The position numbers were made by a program, and so were the translations under genes. A stretch of 64,000 nucleotides of DNA, taken from positions 5,394,001 through 5,458,000 of the forward strand of contig NZ_CP108131.1 in assembly GCF_036203305.1 (NCBI RefSeq), in the 5' to 3' direction. The notes beneath the pieces were generated by a model. The model worked only from the letters and a program-made list of their open reading frames with translations. It was not told the DNA's origin and searched no databases. The DNA comes from Streptomyces sp. NBC_00190 (GTDB taxonomy: Bacteria > Actinomycetota > Actinomycetes > Streptomycetales > Streptomycetaceae). Shown here one piece after another: positions 16,240-24,214 of the stretch; position 1 is the stretch's first letter; every line of letters begins with the position of its first letter.

Positions 16240-16881
16240 ATGAGTTCTCAGGTTCGTGGCGGGACCAGATGGAAGCGCTTCGCGCTCGTCATGGTGCCGA
16301 GCATCGCGGCCACCGCCGCGGTCGGTGTGGGTCTGGCGCAGGGTGCCCTCGCGGCGTCCTTCAGCGTCTCCGGCCAGGACTTCAAGGTCTCGGCCGACAA
16401 GCTCGACGGTGACAACCTCATCCAGTACGGCGGCATTGCCAAGGGGCACGACCTGAAGACCGGCAAGGAGGTTGACCACCCGGTCACCATCTCCGGGTTC
16501 AGCCACGCCGAGATCACCAACATGTGCCAGTCCCTGGTCACCCCGACGCCGCTGGGCAACATCACGCTCCAGCTGCGTACGGGCCACAAGGGCAAGCCGG
16601 CCGTCGCCGACAACATCTACCTGGATGTTGCCGAGCTCGACACCGACGCCGAGTTCACCAACCTGGACATCGGTGTCGCGGTCGGTGACGCGAGCCACAA
16701 GACCAAGCCGCAGGCCGGCACGGTCTCCAGCCCGTACGCGTTCTCGCAGCGCGCGGACAAGGCGATCCTGTCGAACGTGCGCCAGAAGGCGTGGGCGACG
16801 ACGGCGGGCACCTTCCGGCTGCCCGACCTCAAGCTGCGCCTCATGGGCGGCGACCAGCCGTGCTACCAGGACGAGAAGTAA
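16240..16881 (+). CDS. DUF6230 exported protein
   Basis: 213-residue protein with an N-terminal signal or anchor segment (basic GGTRWKRFA, then VMVPSIAATAAVGVGLAQGA, Ala-rich site) followed by a beta-rich domain (FSVSGQDFKVSADKLDG, ITLQLRTGHKGKPAVADNIYL) containing two cysteines. Homologs in Streptomyces are often labelled cholesterol esterase without evidence; the domain is DUF6230 and I see no hydrolase motif. ATG 16240 has AAGGAGG eight bases upstream. It begins a three-gene set with DUF6114 and a Ser/Pro-rich exported protein. Confidence 0.85.
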   Translation: MSSQVRGGTRWKRFALVMVPSIAATAAVGVGLAQGALAASFSVSGQDFKVSADKLDGDNLIQYGGIAKGHDLKTGKEVDHPVTISGFSHAEITNMCQSLVTPTPLGNITLQLRTGHKGKPAVADNIYLDVAELDTDAEFTNLDIGVAVGDASHKTKPQAGTVSSPYAFSQRADKAILSNVRQKAWATTAGTFRLPDLKLRLMGGDQPCYQDEK

Positions 16882-16898
16882 TCCGTCCCGGCGAGTGA

Positions 16899-16943
16899 CC
16901 GGAGGGGCGGCCGGCGGCGCGAGTCGCCGTCCGCCCCGTCCGG
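16899..16943 (+). terminator. imperfect GC hairpin between the DUF6230 and DUF6114 genes
   Basis: CCGG-rich arms (from 16899 and to 16943) pair imperfectly around a GCGAGTC loop, 18 bases after the DUF6230 stop. It may attenuate read-through to the next gene or stabilise the upstream mRNA. Confidence 0.35.
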
Positions 16944-16990
16944 GCTCCACAGAGTTCTCAAGTACCACCGTTTCCAGGGAGCTGTTGTCC

Positions 16991-17563
16991 ATGAACCCCC
17001 AGGCCCCGGTTTACGTTCGCGCCGAAGATGACGCCTGGCTCACCGCGGTGTACTACCGCTTCCACGCGTGGAGCGGCCGCCGTCCGTTCTGGGCCGGGCT
17101 GTTCACGTTCCTCGGCGGCTTCCCGATCGCGTACTTCCCGTACGCGGACCTCCGGCTGGGCAACGTCAGTCTGGCGATGGCCACCACGGGTGGCGCCGGC
17201 GCGCTGATCATCGGCGTCCTGCTGATCACGCTCGGCCTGGCCTTGTGGTTCCAGCAGGCCATCCGCGTCTTCGCCGGTGTCGCCGCGATCCTGCTCGCCC
17301 TGGTCTCGCTCCCGGTGTCCAACCTCGGCGGCTTCTTCATGGGCTTCCTCCTCTCCATGCTCGGCGGCGCCCTCGCCCTGTCGTGGGCCCCTGGTCAGCC
17401 GGTGGAAGAGGCCCCGGTCGACCAGCGGCCCGCCCCGGTGGACATGGGCAAGGCGGAGTCGGCGGTCGGCCCCCAGGGCTTCCCCGCACACCGTGAGACG
17501 GAAACGGCACACGCGAGCGAGACGACTGCCCACGCCGATGGCGGGAGGAACAGTGCGGGGTGA
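16991..17563 (+). CDS. DUF6114 membrane protein
   Basis: 190-residue protein. Residues 25-130 carry four hydrophobic segments (FWAGLFTFLGGFPIAYFPYA, GGAGALIIGVLLITLGLALW, VFAGVAAILLALVSLPVSNL, GFFMGFLLSMLGGALALSW) matching DUF6114. The C-terminal 60 residues are a hydrophilic, Glu/His-rich tail. It is the usual partner of DUF6230 genes in Streptomyces. ATG 16991 has AGGGAG upstream. Its end overlaps the next gene by 11 bases. Function unknown; an envelope role is likely. Confidence 0.85.
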   Translation: MNPQAPVYVRAEDDAWLTAVYYRFHAWSGRRPFWAGLFTFLGGFPIAYFPYADLRLGNVSLAMATTGGAGALIIGVLLITLGLALWFQQAIRVFAGVAAILLALVSLPVSNLGGFFMGFLLSMLGGALALSWAPGQPVEEAPVDQRPAPVDMGKAESAVGPQGFPAHRETETAHASETTAHADGGRNSAG

Positions 17564-18839
17564 CGAGACGCAGCGGGGCGTGGCCCCAGGCGCAGAGTCC
17601 CGCGAGATCAAGGGGCCGCGGCATGCGGCGCCCAGGAAATCGCTGCTGAACAAGCTCCAGATACCCGTCGGCAAGACGATGGCGCTGGCGGCCATGCCGA
17701 CGGCCGTGTTCGTCGGGATGGGCATGGCGCCCAAGCTGGCCGTGGCCGACGAGAAGGACATCCCCTTCGCGCCCGGCCCGTGCGTGACGCGGTCCGACGA
17801 GCCAGCCGAGTCGGCGTCCCCGACGCCCTCGACGTCGCCTTCGCCTTCGCCGAGCGCGTCGGCCAGTGCGAGCCCCTCGCCGTCCGCGTCGGGTTCCGCG
17901 AAGCCGAAGCCGAGCACGTCCCCGTCCCCGTCGGCGACCAAGCCCGCGGCCGACAAGCAGGCCGACGCCCCGGCGCCGAAGACGTCCCCGTCCGCGACCC
18001 CGTCGCCGACCAAGACCACGAACCCGCTGGACCCGCTGGGTCTCGGCGACGCGCTCAAGGGCCTGGTCGACGAGCTCGGCAACCCGCTCAAGGACGCGAA
18101 GACGCCGGTGACCCCGACGCCCGCGCCCTCCACGACCGCTCCGCAGACGCCTGCCCCGGCCCCGTCCAAGGCTGCGGACCCGGCGGCGGACGCGATCCGC
18201 GACGCGGCGAAGAACGCCGGCGTCGACGTCAAGGAGCTGTCCGACGAGGTCAAGGACACCGCCAAGACCCCGAAGGACGAGACGGGCGAGGGCAAGGCCG
18301 ACGACGACAAGGCCAAGACCGAGGAGAAGAAGGACCCGGACGGGAAGGAACCCTTCCCCTGCCCGACCTATGACGCCAAGGCGCTGGCCGACGCCGAGCT
18401 GGAGCAGGGCGTCCCGCTCCTGCCGGACGAGCCCTGGTACCTGGACAGCTCCCTGCTGACCCTCTACGGCCTGGACTACCACGGCATCGTCGAGGTGAAG
18501 ACGGCCGGCGGCAAGACCAAGAAAGTCCTGAAGTTCACCGCGGACTCGCTGGACATCAAGGACCTCTACCAGACGGTCGGCAAGGAGGGGAACGTCGCCC
18601 ACCTGAAGTCCCGTCCGGGCTCCACGTCCAAGATCCGCGGCGGCACGGTGACGATGTACACCGAGAGCCTCAAGGGCAACCTCTTCGGCCTGATCCCGAT
18701 CGAGTTCACCCCGAACAGCCCGCCGCCGCTGAACGTCCCGTTCGCGTTCTTCACGAACGTCAAGGTCGTCCAGGCCGGCCAGTTCGGCGGCACGCTCACC
18801 GTTCCGGGCCTGAAGAACTACATCGGCCCGCCGGAGTAA
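17553..18839 (+). CDS. exported protein with long Ser/Pro/Lys linker
   Basis: 428-residue protein, third gene of the DUF6230 set. A hydrophobic segment at about 43-60 (MALAAMPTAVFVGMGMA) may be a late signal or anchor. Residues 85-215 are low complexity, rich in Ser, Pro, Thr and Ala, like a wall-spanning linker; a charged Lys/Asp/Glu region follows. The C-terminal 150 residues form a folded domain (WYLDSSLLTLYGLDYHGIVE, then KIRGGTVTMYTESLKGNLF) that recalls DUF6230, suggesting both contribute one extracellular assembly. GTG 17553 has GGGAGGAA upstream and overlaps the DUF6114 gene by 11 bases. Confidence 0.75.
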   Translation: MRGDETQRGVAPGAESREIKGPRHAAPRKSLLNKLQIPVGKTMALAAMPTAVFVGMGMAPKLAVADEKDIPFAPGPCVTRSDEPAESASPTPSTSPSPSPSASASASPSPSASGSAKPKPSTSPSPSATKPAADKQADAPAPKTSPSATPSPTKTTNPLDPLGLGDALKGLVDELGNPLKDAKTPVTPTPAPSTTAPQTPAPAPSKAADPAADAIRDAAKNAGVDVKELSDEVKDTAKTPKDETGEGKADDDKAKTEEKKDPDGKEPFPCPTYDAKALADAELEQGVPLLPDEPWYLDSSLLTLYGLDYHGIVEVKTAGGKTKKVLKFTADSLDIKDLYQTVGKEGNVAHLKSRPGSTSKIRGGTVTMYTESLKGNLFGLIPIEFTPNSPPPLNVPFAFFTNVKVVQAGQFGGTLTVPGLKNYIGPPE

Positions 18840-18854
18840 CGGTCCCGCACAGGC

Positions 18855-18888
18855 CTGAGGCCCGCTCCCCACAGGGAGCGGGCCTCAG
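18855..18888. terminator. terminator after the DUF6230-DUF6114 operon
   Basis: Perfect 15-bp stem (18855-18869 with 18874-18888) and a four-base loop, 15 bases after the stop of the last gene. Confidence 0.85.
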
Positions 18889-18903
18889 TCGTGCGTGTGG
18901 TGC

Positions 18904-19048
18904 TCAGGCGTCGAACCGCGGCAGGACCTCGGTGTTCATCCCGTACTCGTCGAAGATGCCCACCAGCGCGCGGGTCATGGCTTCCACACCGGGTTCGCGG
19001 ACGATCACCAGATCCTTGACCTGGAGGTAGGAACCGTCGGCGCAGAAA
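18904..19048 (-). pseudogene. 3' remnant of an unidentified gene
   Basis: A minus-strand frame ends at 18904 and reads FCADGSYLQVKDLVIVREPG, then VEAMTRALVGIFDEYGM and NTEVLPRFDA. It has a normal protein composition but no start: the frame is cut at about 19048 where the pyruvate kinase terminator begins. It appears to be the last 47 or so codons of a gene whose 5' part was deleted. I do not recognise the family. Confidence 0.45.
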
Positions 19049-19049
19049 C

Positions 19050-19099
19050 ACCGAGGGCGGCACCCCGATCCTCCTCGGGATCGGGGTGCCGCCCTCGGT
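19050..19099 (-). terminator. terminator of pyruvate kinase gene
   Basis: 21-bp perfect stem (19050-19070 with 19079-19099) with an eight-base loop, about 60 bases after the pyk stop. It is symmetric, so it can act on both strands. Confidence 0.85.
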
Positions 19100-19157
19100 C
19101 TCTGTGCGGCAGAGTTCAGGCGGTGGGTGGGGGACTTCCCAGCGGTGGCCGGGGGAG

Positions 19158-20588
19158 TCAGTCGCGCTCGCCGCCGCCCAGGTGGTGGACGCGGACCATG
19201 TTGGTGGTGCCCGGGACGCCGGGGGGCGAGCCGGCGGTGATGATCATGGTGTCGCCCGGGTTGTGGCGGCCCAGCTTGAGCAGCTCGCCGTCCACCAGGT
19301 CGACCATCGCGTCGGTGTTGTTCACGTGCGGGACGATGTAGGACTCGACGCCCCAGCTCAGCGTGAGCTGGTTGCGGGTGTTGGCGTCGGTGGTGAAGGC
19401 CAGGATCGGCTGGGTCACGCGGTAGCGCGACAGCCGGCGGGCCGTGTCACCGGACTGGGTGAAGGCGATGAGCGCCTTGCCGTCGAGGAAGTCCGCGATC
19501 TCGCAGGCCGCGCGGGCGACGGAGCCGCCCTGGGTGCGGGGCTTCTTGCCCGGGACCAGCGGCTGGAGGCCCTTGGAGAGGAGCTCCTCCTCGGCCGCCG
19601 TGACGATCTTCGACATCGTCTTGACCGTCTCGATCGGGTACGCGCCGACCGAGGACTCGGCCGACAGCATGACCGCGTCCGCGCCGTCGAGGATCGCGTT
19701 GGCGACGTCGGACGCCTCCGCGCGCGTCGGGCGGGAGTTGGTGATCATCGACTCCATCATCTGGGTCGCGACGATCACCGGCTTGGCGTTGCGGCGGCAC
19801 ATCTCGATGAGCCGCTTCTGGACCATCGGGACCTTCTCGAGCGGGTACTCGACGGCCAGGTCGCCACGGGCCACCATGACCGCGTCGAAGGCGTCGACCA
19901 CGGCCGCCATGTTCTCGACGGCCTGCGGCTTCTCGACCTTGGCGATGACGGGGACCCGGCGGCCCTCCTCGTCCATGACCTTGTGGACGTCCTTGACGTC
20001 GTTGGCGTCGCGGACGAAGGACAGGGCGACCATGTCGCAGCCCATCCGCAGGGCGAAGCGGAGGTCGTCGACGTCCTTCTCCGACAGGGCGGGGACGTTG
20101 ACGGCGGCACCCGGCAGGTTGATGCCCTTGTGGTCCGAGATGACACCGCCCTCGATGACGATGGTCCTGACCTGGGGGCCGTCGACCTCGGTCACCCGGA
20201 GCTCGACGTTGCCGTCGTTGATCAGGATCTGGTCGCCCTTGGAGACGTCACCCGGCAGACCCTTGTAGGTCGTGCCGCAGATGGACTTGTCGCCCGGGAC
20301 GTCGTCGGTGGTGATGGTGAACTCGTCACCGCGCACCAGCTCGACGGGGCCCTCGGCGAAGGTCTCCAGACGGATCTTCGGGCCCTGGAGGTCGGCGAGG
20401 ACGCCGACGGCGCGCCCGGTGTCCTCGGAGACCTTCCGGACGCGGTCGTACCGCTCCTGGTGTTCTGCCTGGGACCCGTGGCTGAAGTTGAATCGGGCCA
20501 CGTTCATACCTGCCTCGATGAGCGCTTTCAGCTGCTCATACGAGTCGACGGCGGGGCCCAGCGTGCAGACGATTTTGGAACGGCGCAT
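19158..20588 (-). CDS. pyk: pyruvate kinase
   Basis: 476-residue pyruvate kinase that converts phosphoenolpyruvate and ADP to pyruvate and ATP. It begins MRRSKIVCTLGPAVDS and has NFSHGS, the catalytic-lysine region VIAKVEKPQAVEN, MVARGDLAVE and TQMMESMITNSRPTRAE. The C-terminal effector domain is present (FTQSGDTARRLSRYR). Length is typical. ATG 20588 has no ribosome binding site, but TAGGAT lies six bases upstream, giving a leaderless transcript. A palindromic set of half-sites overlaps the -35 region. The gene follows pta-ackA on the same strand; this block matches SCO5423-SCO5426. Confidence 0.97.
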   Translation of the reverse strand: MRRSKIVCTLGPAVDSYEQLKALIEAGMNVARFNFSHGSQAEHQERYDRVRKVSEDTGRAVGVLADLQGPKIRLETFAEGPVELVRGDEFTITTDDVPGDKSICGTTYKGLPGDVSKGDQILINDGNVELRVTEVDGPQVRTIVIEGGVISDHKGINLPGAAVNVPALSEKDVDDLRFALRMGCDMVALSFVRDANDVKDVHKVMDEEGRRVPVIAKVEKPQAVENMAAVVDAFDAVMVARGDLAVEYPLEKVPMVQKRLIEMCRRNAKPVIVATQMMESMITNSRPTRAEASDVANAILDGADAVMLSAESSVGAYPIETVKTMSKIVTAAEEELLSKGLQPLVPGKKPRTQGGSVARAACEIADFLDGKALIAFTQSGDTARRLSRYRVTQPILAFTTDANTRNQLTLSWGVESYIVPHVNNTDAMVDLVDGELLKLGRHNPGDTMIITAGSPPGVPGTTNMVRVHHLGGGERD

Positions 20589-20594
20589 GACTGG

Positions 20595-20638
20595 ATCCTA
20601 TCGGTTTGTTTCGTAGCGGAATATTCCGTCTGGCGGAA
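20595..20638 (-). promoter_or_regulatory. pyk promoter with triple TTCCG/CGGAA half-sites
   Basis: The -10 is TAGGAT (20600-20595), six bases before the ATG. CGGAATATTCCG (20617-20628) is a perfect 12-bp palindrome over the -35 position. A third half-site, CGGAA on the + strand (20634-20638), forms a second inverted repeat, TTCCG-N5-CGGAA, with the first. The arrangement suggests cooperative binding of a dimeric regulator. Confidence 0.6.
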
Positions 20639-20649
20639 AGTCCAAGTGA

Positions 20650-21864
20650 CTAGTGAGTAACCAGCGCATACGCCTGGGTGGCGATCTCCAGTTCCTCATC
20701 CGTCGGGACCACGGCGACGGCCACCCGGGCAGAGTCCGCCGAGACCAGCCGCGGCTCGGGCGAGCGCACCGCGTTGGCCTCCAGGTCCAGCACCAGGCCC
20801 AGCTCGGCCAGGCCGTCCACCGCAGCTTCCCGGACCTGGTGGGCGTTCTCGCCGACCCCGGCCGTGAACGCCACCGCGTCCACCCGGCCGAGCACCGCCG
20901 AGTAGGCGCCGATGTACTTCTTCAGGCGGTGGACGTACGCCGCGAAGGCGGTGCTCGCCGCCTCGTCGCCCTCGCCCGCCCGCCGCAGCACTTCGCGCAT
21001 GTCGTTGTCGCCGCACATGCCCAGCAGACCGCTCTTCTTGTTCAGGAGCGAATCGATCTCATCCACCGAGAGGCCGCCCACCCGCGCCAGGTGGAAGACG
21101 ACCGCCGGATCCAGATCGCCTGAACGGGTCCCCATGACCAGACCCTCCAGCGGGGTCAGGCCCATGGACGTCTCCACGCACACCCCGCCGCGGACGGCCG
21201 AGGCCGAGGCGCCGTTGCCCAGGTGCAGCACGATCACGTTCACGTCCTCCACCGGCCGGCCCAGCAGCGCGGCCGTCGCCCGGGAGACGTAGGCGTGTGA
21301 GGTGCCGTGGAAGCCGTACCGCCGGATGGCGTACTTGTCGGCGGTCGCGGCGTCGATCGCGTACCGCGCCACGTACTCCGGCATCGTGGAGTGGAAGGCC
21401 GTGTCGAAGACGGCCACCTGCGGGATGTCCCCGCGCAGCCCGCGCGCCACCTCGATGCCCGTCACGTTCGCCGGGTTGTGCAGCGGGGCCAGCGGGATCA
21501 GGCTGCGGATCTCCGCCAGCACCTCGTCGTCGATGACGGTCGGCTGCGTGAACCTCGTCCCGCCGTGCACCACCCGGTGCCCCACCGCGGCCAGTTCGGG
21601 AGAGTCCAGGCCCGTCCCGTCGGCGGCCAGCTCCGCCGCTACGGCCCCCAGGGCCGCCTCGTGGTCGGCGATCCGGCCGAGCCGCTCCCGCTTGCCGCCC
21701 GCGGCGCCCGGCCCGGTCAGCGGCTCGTGCACCAGCCGGGAGGTCTCCTCCCCGACGCGCTCCACCAGGCCGACGGCGAGCCGGGAGCGGTCCGCCATGT
21801 CGAGGAGCTGGTACTTGACCGACGAGGAGCCGGAGTTGAGGACGAGTACGCGCGATGCGGTCAC
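20650..21864 (-). CDS. ackA: acetate kinase
   Basis: 404-residue acetate kinase, making acetate and ATP from acetyl phosphate and ADP. Recognisable ASKHA-fold motifs are LVLNSGSSSVKYQLLDM at the N-terminus, AVFDTAFHSTMPEYV, YGFHGTSH, VLHLGNGASAS, MGTRSGDLDP and TAGVGENAHQVRE. Length is typical. The GTG at 21864 follows the pta stop by 41 bases; the ribosome binding site is weak (GGAAAG). A much longer frame continuing through pta is antisense to nothing real and is ignored. With Pta it forms the Pta-AckA acetate pathway. Confidence 0.96.
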   Translation of the reverse strand: MTASRVLVLNSGSSSVKYQLLDMADRSRLAVGLVERVGEETSRLVHEPLTGPGAAGGKRERLGRIADHEAALGAVAAELAADGTGLDSPELAAVGHRVVHGGTRFTQPTVIDDEVLAEIRSLIPLAPLHNPANVTGIEVARGLRGDIPQVAVFDTAFHSTMPEYVARYAIDAATADKYAIRRYGFHGTSHAYVSRATAALLGRPVEDVNVIVLHLGNGASASAVRGGVCVETSMGLTPLEGLVMGTRSGDLDPAVVFHLARVGGLSVDEIDSLLNKKSGLLGMCGDNDMREVLRRAGEGDEAASTAFAAYVHRLKKYIGAYSAVLGRVDAVAFTAGVGENAHQVREAAVDGLAELGLVLDLEANAVRSPEPRLVSADSARVAVAVVPTDEELEIATQAYALVTH

Positions 21865-21905
21865 GGTGGAGGTCTTTCCTTGTCGCGGTCGGTGGTGGGG
21901 GGAGG

Positions 21906-23990
21906 TCAGGCGGTGGGCGCGGCCGCGCCCTGCGCCTGGATCGCGGTGATGGCCACCGTGGTGACGATGTCCTGGACGAGCGCGCCGCGCGAGAGGTCGT
22001 TGACCGGCTTGCGCAGGCCCTGGAGCACCGGGCCGACCGCCACGGCGCCCGCCGAGCGCTGCACGGCCTTGTACGTGTTGTTGCCGGTGTTGAGGTCGGG
22101 GAAGATCAGCACGCTCGCGCGGCCGGCCACCTCGGAGCCGGGCAGCTTCGTCGCGGCGACCGAGGGTTCCACGGCCGCGTCGTACTGGATCGGGCCCTCG
22201 ACGGCGAGGTCGGGGCGCAGCTCGCGGACGAGCTCGGTGGCCTTGCGGACCTTGTCCACGTCCGCGCCGCTGCCCGAGGTGCCGGTCGAGTACGAGAGCA
22301 TCGCGATGCGCGGCTCGACGCCGAAGGCGGCGGCGGTGGCGGCCGACTGGACGGCGATGTCGGCGAGCTGCTCGGCGTCGGGGTCGGGATTGACGGCGCA
22401 GTCGCCGTAGACGAGGACCTGGTCGGCCAGGCACATGAAGAAGACCGACGAGACGATGGACGCGTCCGGCTTCGTCTTGATGATCTCGAAGGCGGGGCGG
22501 ATGGTCGCCGCGGTGGAGTGCACCGAGCCGGAGACCATTCCGTCGGCCAGGCCTTCCTGGACCATCAGGGTGCCGAAGTAATTGGCGTCGGCGACCACGT
22601 CGTTGGCCAGCTCGACGGTCATGCCCTTGTGTGCGCGGGCCTTGGCGTAGTACTCGGCGAAACGTTCCCGCAGGGGGGAGGTCGCCGGGTCGATGAGCTG
22701 CGCGGCCGAGATGTCGATGCCGAGGTCGGCGGCCTTCTTCAGGATCGCCGGCTCCTCGCCCAGCAGGGTCAGCTCGCAGACCCCCCGGCGCAGCACCACG
22801 TCCGCGGCGCGCAGCACCCGCTCCTCGGTGCCCTCGGGCAGCACCACGCGGCGCCGCTCGGAGCGGGCCCGCTCCAGCAGCTCGTGCTCGAACATCATCG
22901 GGGTGACGCGCTCCGAGCGGGTCACCGACAGCAGGTCGCGCAGCTCGCCGGTGTCCACGTGCCGCTCGAAGAGGCCGAGCGCGGTCTCCAGCTTGCGCGG
23001 GGTCGCGGAGTTCAAGCGGCTCTGCAGCGCGAAGAGTTCGCCGGCGGTCGGGAAGCTGTTGCCGGCGACCGACACCACGGGCGTGCCCGGGGCGAGCTTC
23101 GAGGCGAGCGTCAGGATGTCCGGGCCCGGGCGTTCGTTCAGGGTGAGCAGCACACCGGCGATCGGCGGGGTGCCCGAGGTGTGCGCGGCCAGCGCGCCGA
23201 TGACCAGGTCGGAGCGGTCCCCGGGGGTGACGACCAGGCAGCCGGGGGTCAGGGCGTTCAGGAAGTTCGGCAGCATGGCTCCGCCGAAGACGAAGTCCAG
23301 CGCGTCGCGGGCCAGCCCGGCCTCGTCGCCGAGGAGCACCTCGCCGCCGAGCGCGCGGGTGATCTGGGCGACGGTGGGGGCGGACAGCGACTTGTCGTCC
23401 GGCAGTACGTAGCAGGGCACGGGGAGCCGGGCGGCCAGGCGCTCGGCTATGAGGTCGCGGTCCTCGGCGGCCACCCGGTTCACCATCATCGCGACGACGT
23501 GGCAGCCCAGGCTCTCGTAGGCGCGGTAGGCGTTGCGGGCCTCGGCGCGGACGGCCTCCGCGGGGTGCTTGGTGCCACCCACGACGGGAACGACGACCGC
23601 GCCCAGCTCGTTGGCGAGGCGGGCGTTGAGCGCCAGCTCGTCGGGGAGATTGGTGTCGGCGTAGTCGGTGCCGAGGACCAGCATGACCTCGTAGCCGCGG
23701 GCCACCCGGTGGTAGCGGTCGACCAGCTGGGAGACCAGCTCGTCGGTGCCCTTCTCGGCGAGGATCACCGAGGCCTCGTCGTACTCCATGCCGTAGGCGG
23801 TCGCCGCGTCCTGATCGATCCGGTAGCGGGCCTTGAGCAGATCGAAGAGCCGGTCCGGCCCGTCGTGGAGCAACGGGCGGTAGACGCCGACCCGGCCCGT
23901 CTGCCGGGTCAGGAGCTCCATGATCCCGAGCTCGACGACCTGCCGGCCGTCCCCCCGCTCGATGCCGGTCACATACACGCTGCGCGTCAC
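21906..23990 (-). CDS. pta: phosphate acetyltransferase, long form
   Basis: 694-residue Pta that interconverts acetyl-CoA and acetyl phosphate. It has three domains: an N-terminal P-loop-like regulatory domain (1-210; VYVTGIERGDGRQ in place of a canonical Walker A), a DRTGG domain (about 210-330) and the catalytic PTA_PTB domain (about 370-690: VVLPEGTEERVLRAAD, YFGTLMVQEGLADGMVSGS, LSYSTGTSGSG, FPDLNTGNNTYKAVQRS). Length equals other actinobacterial long-form Pta. GTG 23990 has GGAGAG upstream. Directly upstream of ackA and divergent from pfkA. Confidence 0.95.
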   Translation of the reverse strand: MTRSVYVTGIERGDGRQVVELGIMELLTRQTGRVGVYRPLLHDGPDRLFDLLKARYRIDQDAATAYGMEYDEASVILAEKGTDELVSQLVDRYHRVARGYEVMLVLGTDYADTNLPDELALNARLANELGAVVVPVVGGTKHPAEAVRAEARNAYRAYESLGCHVVAMMVNRVAAEDRDLIAERLAARLPVPCYVLPDDKSLSAPTVAQITRALGGEVLLGDEAGLARDALDFVFGGAMLPNFLNALTPGCLVVTPGDRSDLVIGALAAHTSGTPPIAGVLLTLNERPGPDILTLASKLAPGTPVVSVAGNSFPTAGELFALQSRLNSATPRKLETALGLFERHVDTGELRDLLSVTRSERVTPMMFEHELLERARSERRRVVLPEGTEERVLRAADVVLRRGVCELTLLGEEPAILKKAADLGIDISAAQLIDPATSPLRERFAEYYAKARAHKGMTVELANDVVADANYFGTLMVQEGLADGMVSGSVHSTAATIRPAFEIIKTKPDASIVSSVFFMCLADQVLVYGDCAVNPDPDAEQLADIAVQSAATAAAFGVEPRIAMLSYSTGTSGSGADVDKVRKATELVRELRPDLAVEGPIQYDAAVEPSVAATKLPGSEVAGRASVLIFPDLNTGNNTYKAVQRSAGAVAVGPVLQGLRKPVNDLSRGALVQDIVTTVAITAIQAQGAAAPTA

Positions 23991-24020
23991 GCCTGCTCTC
24001 CATCCCTTGCTGTGAATGTC

Positions 24021-24070
24021 TGTTTAGTCTGGCTTGACCTCTTGACAATACCTCTGTCGCTGGTTAGGGC
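24021..24070. promoter_or_regulatory. overlapping divergent promoters of pta and pfkA
   Basis: Rightward: TTGACA (24042-24047), 17 bases, TAGGGC (24065-24070), toward pfkA. Leftward on the minus strand: TTGTCA (24048-24043), 16 bases, TAAACA (24026-24021), toward pta. The two -35 boxes occupy the same seven bases, so polymerase can bind only one at a time. Confidence 0.55.
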
Positions 24071-24214
24071 GCCCCCCGGGAAAAGGCCTGGCCGGAAGGG
24101 TCGAGAGGCCCGGAGGGCGGAGCAGCAGAAGACGCGCGGCACCCCGGGCCCGTGGAAGAATCGGACAGGCTTCACCATTACGCCCTTCATATGTACGGCA
24201 GGAGACACAGCACG

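Noticed and set aside
19050..19099. The 21-bp-arm repeat as an insertion-sequence terminal repeat
   Set aside because: There is no transposase or target duplication; position after pyk fits a terminator.
20650..24048. A single 1132-codon frame suggesting a Pta-AckA fusion
   Set aside because: Only the last third (ackA) is homologous to a protein; the pta frame is different and has its own GTG start and ribosome binding site.
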